From an uncultured Clostridia bacterium (GTDB taxonomy: Bacteria; Bacillota; Clostridia; Oscillospirales; Acutalibacteraceae), in the NCBI GenBank assembly GCA_947589575.1, contig CANQBM010000001.1:396945-460944 (forward strand): a DNA stretch of 64,000 nucleotides, in the 5' to 3' direction. A model generated the notes under the pieces. The model saw only the letters and a program-made list of their open reading frames with translations, was not told the origin of the DNA and did no database searches. This document shows positions 36,473 to 44,108 of this stretch, piece by piece; position 1 is the stretch's first letter; every line of letters starts with the position of its first letter. The translations under genes were made by a program, and so were the position numbers.

Positions 36473-38854
36473 ATGAAAAGGATAATTACTTTTTTAATTA
36501 CCCTTGCGTTAATTATATTTATGCTTGCTTCACCCGTGTGTGCACAGGAAAGCATTGTGCTTAATATTTTCGCAAATGACGCCTCACGCAATACATCGGA
36601 TAAGCTGTACGGGCTTTCTCTTGATAATACATCATGCGTCTGCGACGGAGGTCTCGTATCAAATCTTATTAATAACAATTCCTTTGAGTATGAACTTGAT
36701 AAAACTATGGGCTGGGTTTTTGACGGAGTTAATGTTTCGACCGAGGAAACAAATACTCCGATTAGCAAAAATAATCCTACTTATGCCCAAATCACGGTAA
36801 ACGGAAAGGGAAGCGTGACAAATCTCGGATTTACTGAAAAATATACGTACAAGTCATATAAAGTAAATGACAAGAAGGCGCGTACCGCCGATATGGGATT
36901 TAAGGAGAATACCGAATATGATTTTTCCTGTTATATAAATAATAAGGATTTTGACGGTACAGTCAGCGTATATCTTGATTCTCCGAAAAACAGAATAAAT
37001 GTTACCGAACTGGATATATCAAAGAGCGGAAAGTTATGGAATAAGCTTAACACAGTATTGACTTCTGTTGCGCAGGAAGACGGAGGACTTACCATTGAAT
37101 TTAACGGCACAGGCACAATCTGTATTGATTTTGTTACTCTTATTCCCAAAGACAGTCACGGCTATGGTACAAATGAGTGGAAATATACTACACTGCGTTC
37201 CGACATTTACACAGCGCTTGAACAGCTTAATCCGTCGTTTATCCGTTTTTCAGCCGATTGTAATAATGCAGAGGAAAGAGTTGAAGACCTTTATAGCTGG
37301 AAAGATGCAATCGGGCCTCTTGAGGAGCGCGTTCAGTGTTCTGTTTCCTATAAAGACGATGAAAAAAACAGCTATCTCAATACAATGGCTATGGGTTGCC
37401 TGGAATATTTTCAGCTATGCAGTGACTTAAAAGCCGAGCCGGTGCCTGTAGTTAATGCGGGTATCGTCTGTCAGAAAGGTACTTCTTATGATGACTATGC
37501 TTTAGCTCTTGAAAAAATATCCATGTCAGATACAGAGTGGGAGAAATATCTTACAGAAACAAAAAAGCTTGATCCGGACGATATTCAGGCAAGAGCTGAT
37601 TTTACAAGTTATATTGACGGATTAAATATTAAATCTCAAAATGATTTTGAAAAGTATCTTGATTCAATAGCAATTCGCCCCGGAACAAAGGAATGGGATG
37701 CCTATGTTCAGGATATTCTTGATTTGATTGAATACGCAAACGGTGACTCGATAACATCATACTGGGGCGCGATACGCGCCGCTAACGGAAGCATTGAACC
37801 GTTTAATCTTAAATATATTGGACTCGGAAATGAAAGCAGGGGAGAGGTATACGAAAGAAATTTCAGAGCGCTTTATAAGGAGATTAAAAAAGCTCATCCT
37901 GAAATAACAATTATTTCTTCATCGGGTGAATCAGCCGAAGGAATCTCTTATGAGGAAAATGCGAACCGGATAAATAAGAATTTCAGCGACATTTTAGTTG
38001 ATGAGCGCTTTTACACAGGCAACAGCCTTTTGGAGTACAGAGACAGGTATGACAGCTTCGACCGAAACGGTACGCACGTATTAATCGGCGGATATTCAGC
38101 GTCAGATACCGGTACAGGTACCGTTCAGACAAAGTCTAATATATTAAGCGCGGTCGAGGAGGCAGGTTATCTTACAGGTATTGAGAAAAACGCAGATGTA
38201 GTTGAAATGGCTGCGTATGCCTCCGCTTTCGCTAAGGTGAATGCTCAGCGTAGTGATGTAAATCTTATGTGGTTTGACTCACAGGAGCTTGTGCTTACAC
38301 CCGGATATTATGTCCAAGAGCTTTTTGCAAACAATTACGGCACAAAGTATCTTGAATCTGTTTTTTCAAACGGTGATACAGTGCAAAACGGTATTTATGA
38401 GTCTGTAACAGTTGATGAAGATTCACAAACACTATATGTAAAACTTGTTAATACCTCAGGCAAGGCGCAGAGTGTTGACGTGAATATTTCCGATTTTGGC
38501 AGTATAAACCGCATTTGCGCTCAGTCAATAAGCAGCAGTTACAAATCCGCCTGCAATGAAACAGGTAAAAACACCGTATACCCTGTTGAGAGGGATTTAA
38601 CAGCGGGCGAAAAAGTAACGGTTGATATGGGTAAATATGATGTAACCGTTTTGGAAATTGCTTACGGAGATAATGACGGTTCTTCGCTTTATACCCTGCC
38701 GGATTTTATCAGCACAATGACGACTGATACATCAGACTATATTCCTATGGCAATCAGGATTGCAATACCTTTTACGGTTGCGGGAATTACAGCCGTTACA
38801 GTAATTATTACTGTTAGCATTTTAAAAAATAAGAAAAAGAAGAATGATAGATAA
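36473..38854 (+). CDS. Membrane-anchored GH51-like arabinofuranosidase homologue, nucleophile missing
   Basis: 793 residues. Signal peptide about 1-24, a beta-rich N-terminal part (about 25-220), a TIM-barrel region, a C-terminal beta domain (about 620-745), and a final membrane helix (about 758-785) with a lysine-rich tail. GLGNESRGE carries the acid/base E454. At the expected nucleophile site (family pattern VFVGEYA) the protein reads LIGGYSA, so G540 replaces glutamate (codon GGA; GAA would be Glu). The following GIEKNADVVEMAAYA and TPGYYVQELF still match GH51. A charged insert of about 80 residues (roughly 335-415) is also present. Probably a binding protein or inactive enzyme. GGAGAA precedes ATG. 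Confidence 0.85.
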   Translation: MKRIITFLITLALIIFMLASPVCAQESIVLNIFANDASRNTSDKLYGLSLDNTSCVCDGGLVSNLINNNSFEYELDKTMGWVFDGVNVSTEETNTPISKNNPTYAQITVNGKGSVTNLGFTEKYTYKSYKVNDKKARTADMGFKENTEYDFSCYINNKDFDGTVSVYLDSPKNRINVTELDISKSGKLWNKLNTVLTSVAQEDGGLTIEFNGTGTICIDFVTLIPKDSHGYGTNEWKYTTLRSDIYTALEQLNPSFIRFSADCNNAEERVEDLYSWKDAIGPLEERVQCSVSYKDDEKNSYLNTMAMGCLEYFQLCSDLKAEPVPVVNAGIVCQKGTSYDDYALALEKISMSDTEWEKYLTETKKLDPDDIQARADFTSYIDGLNIKSQNDFEKYLDSIAIRPGTKEWDAYVQDILDLIEYANGDSITSYWGAIRAANGSIEPFNLKYIGLGNESRGEVYERNFRALYKEIKKAHPEITIISSSGESAEGISYEENANRINKNFSDILVDERFYTGNSLLEYRDRYDSFDRNGTHVLIGGYSASDTGTGTVQTKSNILSAVEEAGYLTGIEKNADVVEMAAYASAFAKVNAQRSDVNLMWFDSQELVLTPGYYVQELFANNYGTKYLESVFSNGDTVQNGIYESVTVDEDSQTLYVKLVNTSGKAQSVDVNISDFGSINRICAQSISSSYKSACNETGKNTVYPVERDLTAGEKVTVDMGKYDVTVLEIAYGDNDGSSLYTLPDFISTMTTDTSDYIPMAIRIAIPFTVAGITAVTVIITVSILKNKKKKNDR

Positions 38855-39822
38855 TGAACATCACATTTTATTCAAATGTAACAACTAAAGAAGAAGTTTT
38901 TAAGTATATACCTAAACTTAAAGAACATAATGTCAGGTTTATAAGGCTTGCGGACAGAGATGCTCTGATAAATACCGCCTGTGATACCGAAATTCTTTTT
39001 ATAGACGCGATGGGCAGGCTTGACGCTGAAATTATTACTGCAATGCCAAAACTTAAGCTGATTCACTCCGAGGGCGTTGGATACCAAGGCGTCGATATGG
39101 AATGCGCCCAAAAAAAAGGTATACCCGTTTGCAATAACAAGGGCGTTAATGACACAGCTGTTGCCGAGGATGCGCTTTTATTAATGCTCTCCTGCTTAAA
39201 GCAGATTATTACGGGGCATCAGAGCGTTTATGACGGCAGACAGATTGAAGTGAAAAAAGCCTCTTTCGGAGTTATCAGAGAGCTTAGCCAGTGTACCGTA
39301 GGGTTGATAGGATTCGGTGATATAGCAAAGGCAACGGCGAAATTCTGTAACGCCTTAGGCGCAGAGGTTATTTATACAAACCGCACAAGATATGAGGAAT
39401 TAGAGGATGAGTATAATGTTTCGTACTGTACTCTCGACGAGCTTTTGTCCGTGTCTGATTTTGTATCGCTTCACGTTGCCGTTACAGATGAAACAAAGGA
39501 AATGGCAGATGACGCTTTCTTTTCCAAAATGAAAAAAGATGCGTTTTTGATTAACACTTCGCGGGGCGATTTGGTTAATAATAAAGCGTTGTTCAACGCC
39601 CTGATTAATAATAAAATCGCAGGAGCGGGGCTTGATGTTATATCACCTGAACCGGTTGAAAAGGAAAATATACTCCTTGACGAAAGAATCAGGGATAAGA
39701 TGATTTTAACTCCTCATATTGCCGGAATAACAAATCTCACCGTTAAAAAAATTTATCAAAATATATGGGAAAATATAACAAGACTTATTGACGGAAAACC
39801 GTTAAAAAACAGGGTGAATTGA
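38854..39822 (+). CDS. D-2-hydroxyacid dehydrogenase
   Basis: 322 residues. The NAD-binding motif VGLIGFGDIAKATAKF (about 150-165), the arginine in INTSRGDLVNN, the glutamate near ISPEPVE, and the catalytic histidine in LTPHIAG are all present, so it should be active. It reduces a 2-keto acid or oxidises a D-hydroxyacid. Starts on the stop of the preceding gene (TAATG), so these are translationally coupled. Substrate unknown. Confidence 0.92.
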   Translation: MNITFYSNVTTKEEVFKYIPKLKEHNVRFIRLADRDALINTACDTEILFIDAMGRLDAEIITAMPKLKLIHSEGVGYQGVDMECAQKKGIPVCNNKGVNDTAVAEDALLLMLSCLKQIITGHQSVYDGRQIEVKKASFGVIRELSQCTVGLIGFGDIAKATAKFCNALGAEVIYTNRTRYEELEDEYNVSYCTLDELLSVSDFVSLHVAVTDETKEMADDAFFSKMKKDAFLINTSRGDLVNNKALFNALINNKIAGAGLDVISPEPVEKENILLDERIRDKMILTPHIAGITNLTVKKIYQNIWENITRLIDGKPLKNRVN

Positions 39823-39823
39823 T

Positions 39824-40702
39824 ATGAAAAAGCTATTATCTGTATTGTTTTCATTTGTCATTATTGTTTTTATATTTTCAGGCTGTTCAAATGTAAATGA
39901 CATCGCCTTTTCTCCAAATATCAAAACAGGGGAAATCTCAGTCGTTTCCTTTAACTGTGCTGCTCCTTGGGGCAGTCTTTTAGACGGTACTTCAAGCGGC
40001 GCAAGAGTTAAACGCTTTGCCGCGTATATGAATGCGGTCAAGCCTGATTCAATAGGTACACAGGAAATGAATTCCGACTGGATGAATAAGCTCATTGATT
40101 TAATGGAAAGTTACGATTCCTACGGAGTGCCGAGGGGCGGAGATGAAAATGAGAAAAAGAGCGAGATGAATTCAATTTTCTGGCTCAAGGAAAAGTATGA
40201 TTGTATTGATAAAGATACCTTTTGGCTGTCCGAAACGCCCGATACCGAAAGCAAATACGATGGCGCAGGCTGTAACAGAATCTGCTCATATGTAATGCTT
40301 AAGAATAAGGAAACGGGGCAGATTTATCTCCATATGAACACACATCTTGATAATGCAAGCGATGAGGCAAGAGTGTTCGGTGCGCAGGTAATCATGAATA
40401 GGCTTGAGCAAATCAAAGCGCAGGCCGGATATGATTTTAAGGTCGTTTTAACGGGTGATTTTAACGATATTGAAAGCGGTAATCCCTGCAAAAAAATAAG
40501 CGAGACGCTCACAAACTGTTCGTCTGCCGCCCACGAAGATAAAAAAAGCACCTATACCGACTGGGGAAATCTTCAAAATGACGGCGAGCCGATTGATTTC
40601 ATATTTACAGACGCCGACCCTGCCTGTTATATGATTTTAGATGATACAACGAATGGCTTTGTATCAGACCATTACGGCGTTTATGCCGGAATAGATTTTT
40701 AA
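39824..40702 (+). CDS. Endonuclease/exonuclease/phosphatase-family lipoprotein
   Basis: 292 residues. The signal ends in FSGC, giving lipidated cysteine near residue 21. The EEP fold is clear: VVSFNCAAPW, GTQEMNSDW (metal glutamate), HMNTHLDNAS, VVLTGDFNDIESG (D, N) and SDHYGVYAGI (final D-H pair). On the outer membrane face it may act as a phosphodiesterase or nuclease. AGGGTG precedes the ATG, 1 base after the dehydrogenase stop. Confidence 0.9.
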   Translation: MKKLLSVLFSFVIIVFIFSGCSNVNDIAFSPNIKTGEISVVSFNCAAPWGSLLDGTSSGARVKRFAAYMNAVKPDSIGTQEMNSDWMNKLIDLMESYDSYGVPRGGDENEKKSEMNSIFWLKEKYDCIDKDTFWLSETPDTESKYDGAGCNRICSYVMLKNKETGQIYLHMNTHLDNASDEARVFGAQVIMNRLEQIKAQAGYDFKVVLTGDFNDIESGNPCKKISETLTNCSSAAHEDKKSTYTDWGNLQNDGEPIDFIFTDADPACYMILDDTTNGFVSDHYGVYAGIDF

Positions 40703-40706
40703 AAAT

Positions 40707-40734
40707 ATAGCTGTTCCTAAAAAGGAACAGCTAT
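40707..40734. terminator. Stem-loop between convergent units
   Basis: A perfect 12-bp stem (40707-40718 with 40723-40734) with AAAA loop. No long T-run on either side, but the position between convergent genes fits a terminator. Confidence 0.65.
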
Positions 40735-40765
40735 TGATGTTTAAACAAAATTTTTATTTTATATT

Positions 40766-41857
40766 TTATCCAAACAAAAATGTAAGCAATATTGCTATAA
40801 CTGCAATTATGCCTATACCTATAAATATTTTTGTTATTCGGTTTACGGCGTCAAACACATTAGTGGGCATAATCTGAAATAAAGCGTATTTTACAGGCTC
40901 TTTCACTTTTTTGCCCACAAGATTTTTAAACCTTAAATCGTATGTATCAAGCGTTCCGTTTTTCTTAAGTTCAATAATTCTTACGCCCCTGTCCTTGCCC
41001 GGACCGTATATGTGAAATCCTGCGCCCTGCGTGTAGCCGATGTCGATACCGTTAACCTTTCCGTGAAATGAGTTGTTATGGTCGTGTCCGAAATAAACTC
41101 CGATAACCTCTCCCTTTTCTTTAAAAGCATCAAATTCACCGCTGTTTTCATTAGGCTCGGCGGGGGATTCCTTCATAAATCCGCTTTTGTTTACTCTGCT
41201 TTTATTAAGAACGTAAAACTTTTTTGCGTGAGCGCGAAAACCTCTTACAGAACCTTTTGTACCTTTTTTAACCTCGGTTAAAAGTTCAAAAATCTCACAA
41301 ACCGGAATGTGCTGAATTACAACAGAGGGAATAAGTTTACCGTTTTCCTTTTCATATTTGTCTCTTGTTTTTCTGTACCATTCAATCTGATTTTCGTGAA
41401 CACAGTCATATCCGCTTGACAGGCTTGTATGACTGTCAATAAGATAAAGCAAAAATTCTGTTTTACCGCCTGCTTTGATTTCAATAACGTGGTTAGCGGT
41501 TCCGTCGATACCCTGAACGTTTTCTCCGATAAAACAGTCAAATCCCTTGTATATTTCAAATTGCTCTTCATTGCTTAGCCCGACCTGTCTGTCATGATTT
41601 CCGAAACAGACGGTGAAAGGGATTTTTCTGTCTCTTACGGGCTTTGTCAGAATGCCTAAAACCTCGGTGACCTTGTTTTTATCTCCCTTAAATTTTGATT
41701 TTTGCCAAATCTGATCTCCTGAATAAACAACTAAATCAGGCTCTTCGCGGTCGAGAGCGGCATTGATTAAATCAATAGTGTCAGGGCTGACCTTAACACC
41801 TTCCTGTGTATCGGCAATCTGCATAATTTTAAATGTTTCGTTTTTAAATTCCGGCAT
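40766..41857 (-). CDS. Metallophosphoesterase with C-terminal membrane helix
   Basis: 363 residues. IMQIADTQEGVK (D), VVYSGDQIWQ (GD), VCFGNHDRQVG (GNHD), VIQHIPVCE (H) and YFGHDHNNSFHGKVNG (GHDH) make a full calcineurin-type metal site. A C-terminal helix (IFIGIGIIAVIAILLTFLFG) tail-anchors it. There is no signal peptide, so the catalytic domain is expected inside the cell. Substrate unknown. Confidence 0.9.
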   Translation of the reverse strand: MPEFKNETFKIMQIADTQEGVKVSPDTIDLINAALDREEPDLVVYSGDQIWQKSKFKGDKNKVTEVLGILTKPVRDRKIPFTVCFGNHDRQVGLSNEEQFEIYKGFDCFIGENVQGIDGTANHVIEIKAGGKTEFLLYLIDSHTSLSSGYDCVHENQIEWYRKTRDKYEKENGKLIPSVVIQHIPVCEIFELLTEVKKGTKGSVRGFRAHAKKFYVLNKSRVNKSGFMKESPAEPNENSGEFDAFKEKGEVIGVYFGHDHNNSFHGKVNGIDIGYTQGAGFHIYGPGKDRGVRIIELKKNGTLDTYDLRFKNLVGKKVKEPVKYALFQIMPTNVFDAVNRITKIFIGIGIIAVIAILLTFLFG

Positions 41858-41896
41858 AAAATTTCCTCTGTTTTTTTATTTTATCATATATTTTTC

Positions 41897-41925
41897 TTGA
41901 CTGTAACTTTATATACAACTATAAT
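41897..41925 (+). promoter_or_regulatory. Promoter of tRNA-Arg
   Basis: TTGACT (41897-41902), 17-base spacer, TATAAT (41920-41925); the tRNA begins 13 bases on. Confidence 0.75.
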
Positions 41926-41938
41926 TGTTATATATTAT

Positions 41939-42015
41939 CTGCCTGTAGCACAATCGGCTAATGCATCAGATTCCGATTCTGAAGAGTGGGGGTTCGATTC
42001 CCTTCAGGCAGGCCA
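41939..42015 (+). tRNA. tRNA-Arg(CCG)
   Basis: 77 nt with CCA. Acceptor CTGCCTG/CAGGCAG, D-loop with ATCGGCTAATG, anticodon stem TCAGA/TCTGA with loop TTCCGAT giving CCG, T-loop GGTTCGATTCC. Reads CGG. Confidence 0.94.
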
Positions 42016-42047
42016 TATCAGGCCGACAAAAAAGATGTCGGCGCTTG

Positions 42048-42072
42048 AAACCCCGAATATATCGGGGTTTTT
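42048..42072 (+). terminator. Terminator of tRNA-Arg
   Basis: AAACCCCGA (42048-42056) with TCGGGGTTT (42062-42070) and five T in all. A second 7-bp hairpin (GCCGACA/TGTCGGC, 42022-42042) lies just before it. Confidence 0.9.
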
Positions 42073-42126
42073 CGCATTTTAGGAGCGGAATGTTTATATG
42101 GCAAATAAAAAATATCACAAAAATGT

Positions 42127-42558
42127 TTATTGAAGTTGCGAATGATATTGATTTAATATTTCATTTAAAGTTATATTTTTTAAACTTGACGCCAAATCAT
42201 CACATATTTTGCCGTACGGTTTTTTTAATACTTTATATATGTTCTTTCCGACAGGACAGAGAGGCGACGGCATTGGATGTACGCCAATCATTTTTTTCAT
42301 CGCGTTAGGTTCTATTGCCGTATAAACTTTATATAAATCAATTTTATCAGGCGGACAATTCAGAGTTGTTCCGCCTGTTCCGAATTTAACCGATAATATA
42401 TCAGCCTTTTTCAAAGCGCTTATGATGCTGCGTATGGTGACAGGATTGCAACCTGTGGATGCTGCCATCATTTCACTGGTAAGTTTTATTTTATTACCGT
42501 ATTCATTTATGAGAATAAGGCAATGGATGGCGATTGATAGTTTTGTGCTTATGTGCAT
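42127..42558 (-). CDS. Rrf2-family regulator
   Basis: 143 residues. MHISTKLSIAIHCLILINEY and the winged helix with LTSEMMAASTGCNPVTIRSIISALKKADIL are typical of Rrf2 proteins; NCPPDKIDLYKVYTAIE and HPMPSPLCPVG lie in the dimer helix region. Three cysteines (TGCNP, NCPP, PLCPV) could bind an Fe-S cluster or sense thiols, but the spacing is not the IscR pattern. ACGGAGG precedes the ATG. Its own promoter shares an operator-like dyad with the divergent dehydratase promoter, suggesting autoregulation and control of that unit. Confidence 0.92.
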   Translation of the reverse strand: MHISTKLSIAIHCLILINEYGNKIKLTSEMMAASTGCNPVTIRSIISALKKADILSVKFGTGGTTLNCPPDKIDLYKVYTAIEPNAMKKMIGVHPMPSPLCPVGKNIYKVLKKPYGKICDDLASSLKNITLNEILNQYHSQLQ

Positions 42559-42586
42559 AATGGTAACCTCCGTATTTTATAATCTT

Positions 42587-42615
42587 ATAATAGCACGGAA
42601 TTTTGTCGGTGTAAA
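42587..42615 (-). promoter_or_regulatory. Promoter of the Rrf2 gene
   Basis: On the minus strand TTTACA (42610-42615), 17-base spacer and TATTAT (42587-42592). The -35 box lies within the left half of the dyad at 42608-42630. Confidence 0.65.
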
Positions 42616-42630
42616 TATTGACATTACACC
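42608..42630. promoter_or_regulatory. Operator-like dyad 1 (GGTGTAA-N9-TTACACC)
   Basis: A perfect 7-bp inverted repeat around 9 bases. It covers the -35 boxes of both divergent promoters, a classic spot for a repressor of both genes. The Rrf2 protein next door is the natural binder, though this is inference. Confidence 0.7.
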
Positions 42631-42646
42631 AATTCGGTACTATACT
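42618..42646 (+). promoter_or_regulatory. Promoter of the dehydratase-like unit
   Basis: A perfect TTGACA (42618-42623), 17-base spacer and TATACT (42641-42646). A leader of about 180 bases follows before ATG 42834. Confidence 0.75.
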
Positions 42647-42656
42647 TAAATTGTGA

Positions 42657-42675
42657 TGTAAATCTAAAAATTACA
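42657..42675. promoter_or_regulatory. Operator-like dyad 2 (TGTAA-N9-TTACA)
   Basis: Same half-sites and the same 9-base gap as dyad 1, with centres 47 bases apart, just downstream of the +1 region. The rest of the leader (42676-42833) holds a 5-codon ORF and a 7-bp stem (GCGACGA with TCGTTGC), neither of which I can interpret. Confidence 0.65.
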
Positions 42676-42833
42676 CAAGGGAATTGCGGTTATGAAATTT
42701 TTTATTTAAATCGAAAAGCGACGATTTGGTTTTGACAGTCGTTGCGTCTTTTAAAAATCTATGAAAACAAAGCAAAGCGAGCGGTTGCTTGTGTTTACGA
42801 AAACCGCGAATATTTGATTATATAAGGTTTATT

Positions 42834-44108
42834 ATGAATAAAGCAATTGAAATATTTGGAAATCATATTTATAAATTAACACAGATTAATCCTGAAAAGA
42901 CATTAAAACAGTTATCGTTTGTATATACAGCGGCAGGTTTGCAGTGCAAATACTTTCCAAGCAGGTTATTGTTGCCGGCAAGGCAATATATGCAATGGGC
43001 TGCCGCGGACGCGGCAATCAAACCGTTGAGAAATCCGAAAAACTCGGCAATTGTCAGTCTTTACCTGCCGTGTGAAATTTTACACGCAATGGGGATTTAT
43101 CAGATGTTTCCTGAGGCACTTGCGTGTTATCTTGCTGCCGCCGGCAGTGAAAAAATATTTATTGAAACCGCAGAAAATAACGGAATACCTAAAACCTTAT
43201 GCTCATACCATAAAGCATTTATAGGTCTTGTCGAATCAGGAGTTCTTCCGAATCCTAAGTTTATTATCAATACAAGTCTTGCCTGTGATGTCAACCATTT
43301 ATCATTCAGACGTGTTGCGGATTACTGTAATGTACCTCATTTTATGATTGATGTTCCGTCGCAATATAATAAAAATAATCTCCAATATGTTGAAAATCAA
43401 CTTCATCAAATGGTTGATTTTATTGAGGAAAACAGTGATTTAAGACTTGATGAAAACAGGCTTGCGGATGTTATAAACCGAAGTAAAAATACAGTTAGAA
43501 ATTTCAGAAGGATAATTGAATTAAGAAAAGACAGATATCTTTCCGACGAAATGACCTCACAGATGCTTTCGGTTTTTGCCACGCATATTATGCTCGGAAG
43601 CAAGGAGGCTGAAAAATACAGCGCGGATATGATAAAACAGCTTTCCGAATGTCCTAAAGAGCGTAAAGGCGTTCGCTTGCTTTGGGTACACACACTTCCG
43701 TATTGGCAGGACGCTCTCAGAGATTTAATTAATTTTACTGACAGGTGTGAAATTGTTGCCTGTGATATGGTGTTTGATGCGCTTGATGTGAATTTAGATG
43801 AAGAAAATCCATACCGCTATATGGCGGACAGACTTTTGCGAAATACTGTTAACGGCAAAAGAGAAAACAGAATCAACGCTGTTTTAAAATACGCTGAAAA
43901 ATTAGACGCGGACGGTGTGGTTTGGTATTGCCATTGGGGCTGTAAACAAACGGCAGGCAGTTCCGCCGCCGCAAAAGAATTTCTTGAGGAAAACGGTTTG
44001 CCCACACTAATTCTGGACGGTGACGGCTGTAACTCACAGAATGTAAACGACGGGCAAACTGTAACAAGAATGGAAGCATTTCTTGAGTTATTGGAGAATA
44101 GAAAATGA
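42834..44108 (+). CDS. 2-hydroxyacyl-CoA dehydratase / double-cubane protein-like subunit
   Basis: 424 residues from ATG 42834 (AAGG six bases upstream; an in-frame ATG 15 codons earlier has no site). Fold and conserved cysteines match the BcrC/BadD/HgdB family: VSLYLPCEILHAMGIYQMFPE, INTSLACDVNHLSFR and VWYCHWGCKQTAGSSAAAKEF. These three cysteine sites typically hold the Fe-S cluster. The substrate-side region differs from named dehydratases as far as I can tell. It overlaps the next gene by 4 bases. Dehydration, aromatic reduction, or a double-cubane reductase activity are all possible. Confidence 0.82.
   Translation: MNKAIEIFGNHIYKLTQINPEKTLKQLSFVYTAAGLQCKYFPSRLLLPARQYMQWAAADAAIKPLRNPKNSAIVSLYLPCEILHAMGIYQMFPEALACYLAAAGSEKIFIETAENNGIPKTLCSYHKAFIGLVESGVLPNPKFIINTSLACDVNHLSFRRVADYCNVPHFMIDVPSQYNKNNLQYVENQLHQMVDFIEENSDLRLDENRLADVINRSKNTVRNFRRIIELRKDRYLSDEMTSQMLSVFATHIMLGSKEAEKYSADMIKQLSECPKERKGVRLLWVHTLPYWQDALRDLINFTDRCEIVACDMVFDALDVNLDEENPYRYMADRLLRNTVNGKRENRINAVLKYAEKLDADGVVWYCHWGCKQTAGSSAAAKEFLEENGLPTLILDGDGCNSQNVNDGQTVTRMEAFLELLENRK

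Noticed and set aside
42676..42833. Riboswitch in the leader of the dehydratase unit
   Set aside because: One 7-bp stem and a 5-codon ORF are not enough; no known aptamer core recognised.
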